Assembly: GCA_043763845.1 (NCBI GenBank)
Contig: JAYULE010000196.1
Location: 1-6,586 of the forward strand
From: Pseudopedobacter sp043763845
Lineage (GTDB): Bacteria > Bacteroidota > Bacteroidia > Sphingobacteriales > Sphingobacteriaceae
Length of the DNA: 6,586 nt
Reading direction: 5' to 3'
Notes under the pieces: generated by a model
What the model saw: the letters and a program-made list of their open reading frames with translations, nothing else
What the model was told of the DNA's origin: nothing
The model's database searches: none
Shown here: in pieces, positions 5,892 through 6,586 of the stretch
Layout: every line of letters begins with the position of its first letter
How positions within the stretch are numbered: position 1 is the first letter of the stretch
Position numbers and translations under genes: made by a program

Positions 5892-6584
5892 TCATTTGGA
5901 TAATGCAAAGTCAACCGCTGCCTTGGAATGAATTGCGATTGTGTCAAAAATTGGAATACTGCAATCAGATTGATTTAGCATTATTGAAAATTCAGCACTG
6001 CCAAATACAACTCCTTCTGCACCCCTACTTTTTAATGTATCAATAATTTTGATGTATTTATTTTTTGTTTCGTCTTTAAAAATTCCTTTTGTCAATTCGT
6101 TAAAAATAGAAGCATGAATAAAATCTTTATCAGCTTCATCTGGAATAATTGTGTCAATACCCAATTGTGAAAGACTGTCTTTAAAGAAAGGATGTTCCAT
6201 TGTAAATTTTGTTCCAAGAAGTGCAACCTTATTAATTTTTTTGCTAACAATTTCCTTTGCTGTTTCCTCTGCACTATGTATGAGCGGAATTTTTATTTTT
6301 TGCCGAATTTTGTCAGCAACAAGGTGAACGGTATTGGCACACATCACAATACAGTCGGCTCCCCCATTCTCAAGTTCTATCGCAATGCCTGATAGCATCT
6401 TTTCAACTCCCTCCCAGTCGCCTACCTTTTGTAGTAAACTGAATTCTTCAAAGTCCACCGAATAGAGAAGTAGTTTAGAAGAATGAGCATTGCCAAGTCG
6501 TTGATTTGTGAGTTGATTAAGCATCTTGTAATAAACGGATGTTGCATACCAGCTAAGCCCACCAATTAGTCCTAATGTCTTCAT
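5892..6584 (-). CDS. Aspartate/glutamate racemase family protein, YgeA-like, second catalytic Cys replaced by Ser
   Basis: The 230-residue product matches the Asp/Glu racemase family over its whole length, closest in style to E. coli YgeA: MKTLGLIGGLSW (1-12), LLYSVDFEEF (39-48), GGADCIVMCANTVH (74-87), ALLGTKFTME (121-130), a GVVFGSAEF segment (191-199) and PIFDTIAIHSKAAVDFAL (211-228). Two-base racemases of this family use two cysteines. Cys82 in CANTVH is the first; the second normally sits in a GCTE motif, but here the motif reads GSAE with Ser196 (codon AGT). The GGMSWE motif is also altered, to GGLSWY. The enzyme may be an impaired or one-base racemase, or may catalyse a related reaction such as an isomerase or decarboxylase step. 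No signal peptide is seen, so it is probably cytoplasmic. The start matches the family N-terminus, but only two bases of upstream sequence are visible. Confidence 0.9.
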   Translation of the reverse strand: MKTLGLIGGLSWYATSVYYKMLNQLTNQRLGNAHSSKLLLYSVDFEEFSLLQKVGDWEGVEKMLSGIAIELENGGADCIVMCANTVHLVADKIRQKIKIPLIHSAEETAKEIVSKKINKVALLGTKFTMEHPFFKDSLSQLGIDTIIPDEADKDFIHASIFNELTKGIFKDETKNKYIKIIDTLKSRGAEGVVFGSAEFSIMLNQSDCSIPIFDTIAIHSKAAVDFALSK

Positions 6585-6586
6585 AC

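Noticed and set aside
5762..6046. A 94-codon plus-strand frame with several cysteines, including CPTC
   Set aside because: More than half of it lies antisense to the well-supported racemase gene, and the cysteine pattern does not form a complete zinc-binding motif.

Overview
The window looks like part of a Bacteroidota chromosome. It is AT-rich, its leaders are A-rich with no Shine-Dalgarno-like sequence before the start codons, and its protein types are common in that phylum, above all a CHASE3/multi-PAS sensor kinase with Bacteroidota-style PAS repeats. This placement is inferred from style; no marker gene is present. Every gene I support is on the minus strand, so the window reads from right to left.

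From right to left there are six genes. (1) 5892-6584 is an aspartate/glutamate-racemase-family enzyme (YgeA-like) whose second catalytic cysteine position is a serine. (2) 4878-5600 is a nitroreductase-family flavoprotein with a hydrophobic insert. (3) 4135-4698 is a dihydrofolate-reductase/RibD-C-like reductase. (4) 3607-4032 is a PhnB/YjdN-like VOC protein. (5) 3183-3602 is a DUF3052 protein, four bases after gene 4 and so very probably co-transcribed with it. (6) 1-2700 is a very large membrane sensor protein that runs off the left edge: 900 codons are visible without a break, comprising two membrane segments around a CHASE3 domain, five complete PAS domains and the start of a sixth. The kinase part would lie outside the window.

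The longest gene-free stretch (2701-3182) is very AT-rich except for GC-rich, REP-like palindromes around 3016-3033 and 3096-3147. The palindrome nearest the sensor gene is followed, in the minus direction, by a run of six T, so it probably terminates the VOC-DUF3052 transcript. The 5601-5891 gap holds an 8-bp dyad and short open fragments that may be remnants of a lost gene, but that evidence is weak.

The five small genes do not form a recognisable single pathway. They are stand-alone, mostly redox, detoxification or unknown-function enzymes of the kind found in accessory regions. I see no CRISPR array, transposase, toxin-antitoxin pair, phage gene, tRNA or rRNA, and no convincing new defence or mobile system. 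The points most worth a second look are the Cys-to-Ser change in the racemase, the exact 131-residue periodicity of the first three PAS domains, and the REP-like element apparently used as a terminator.
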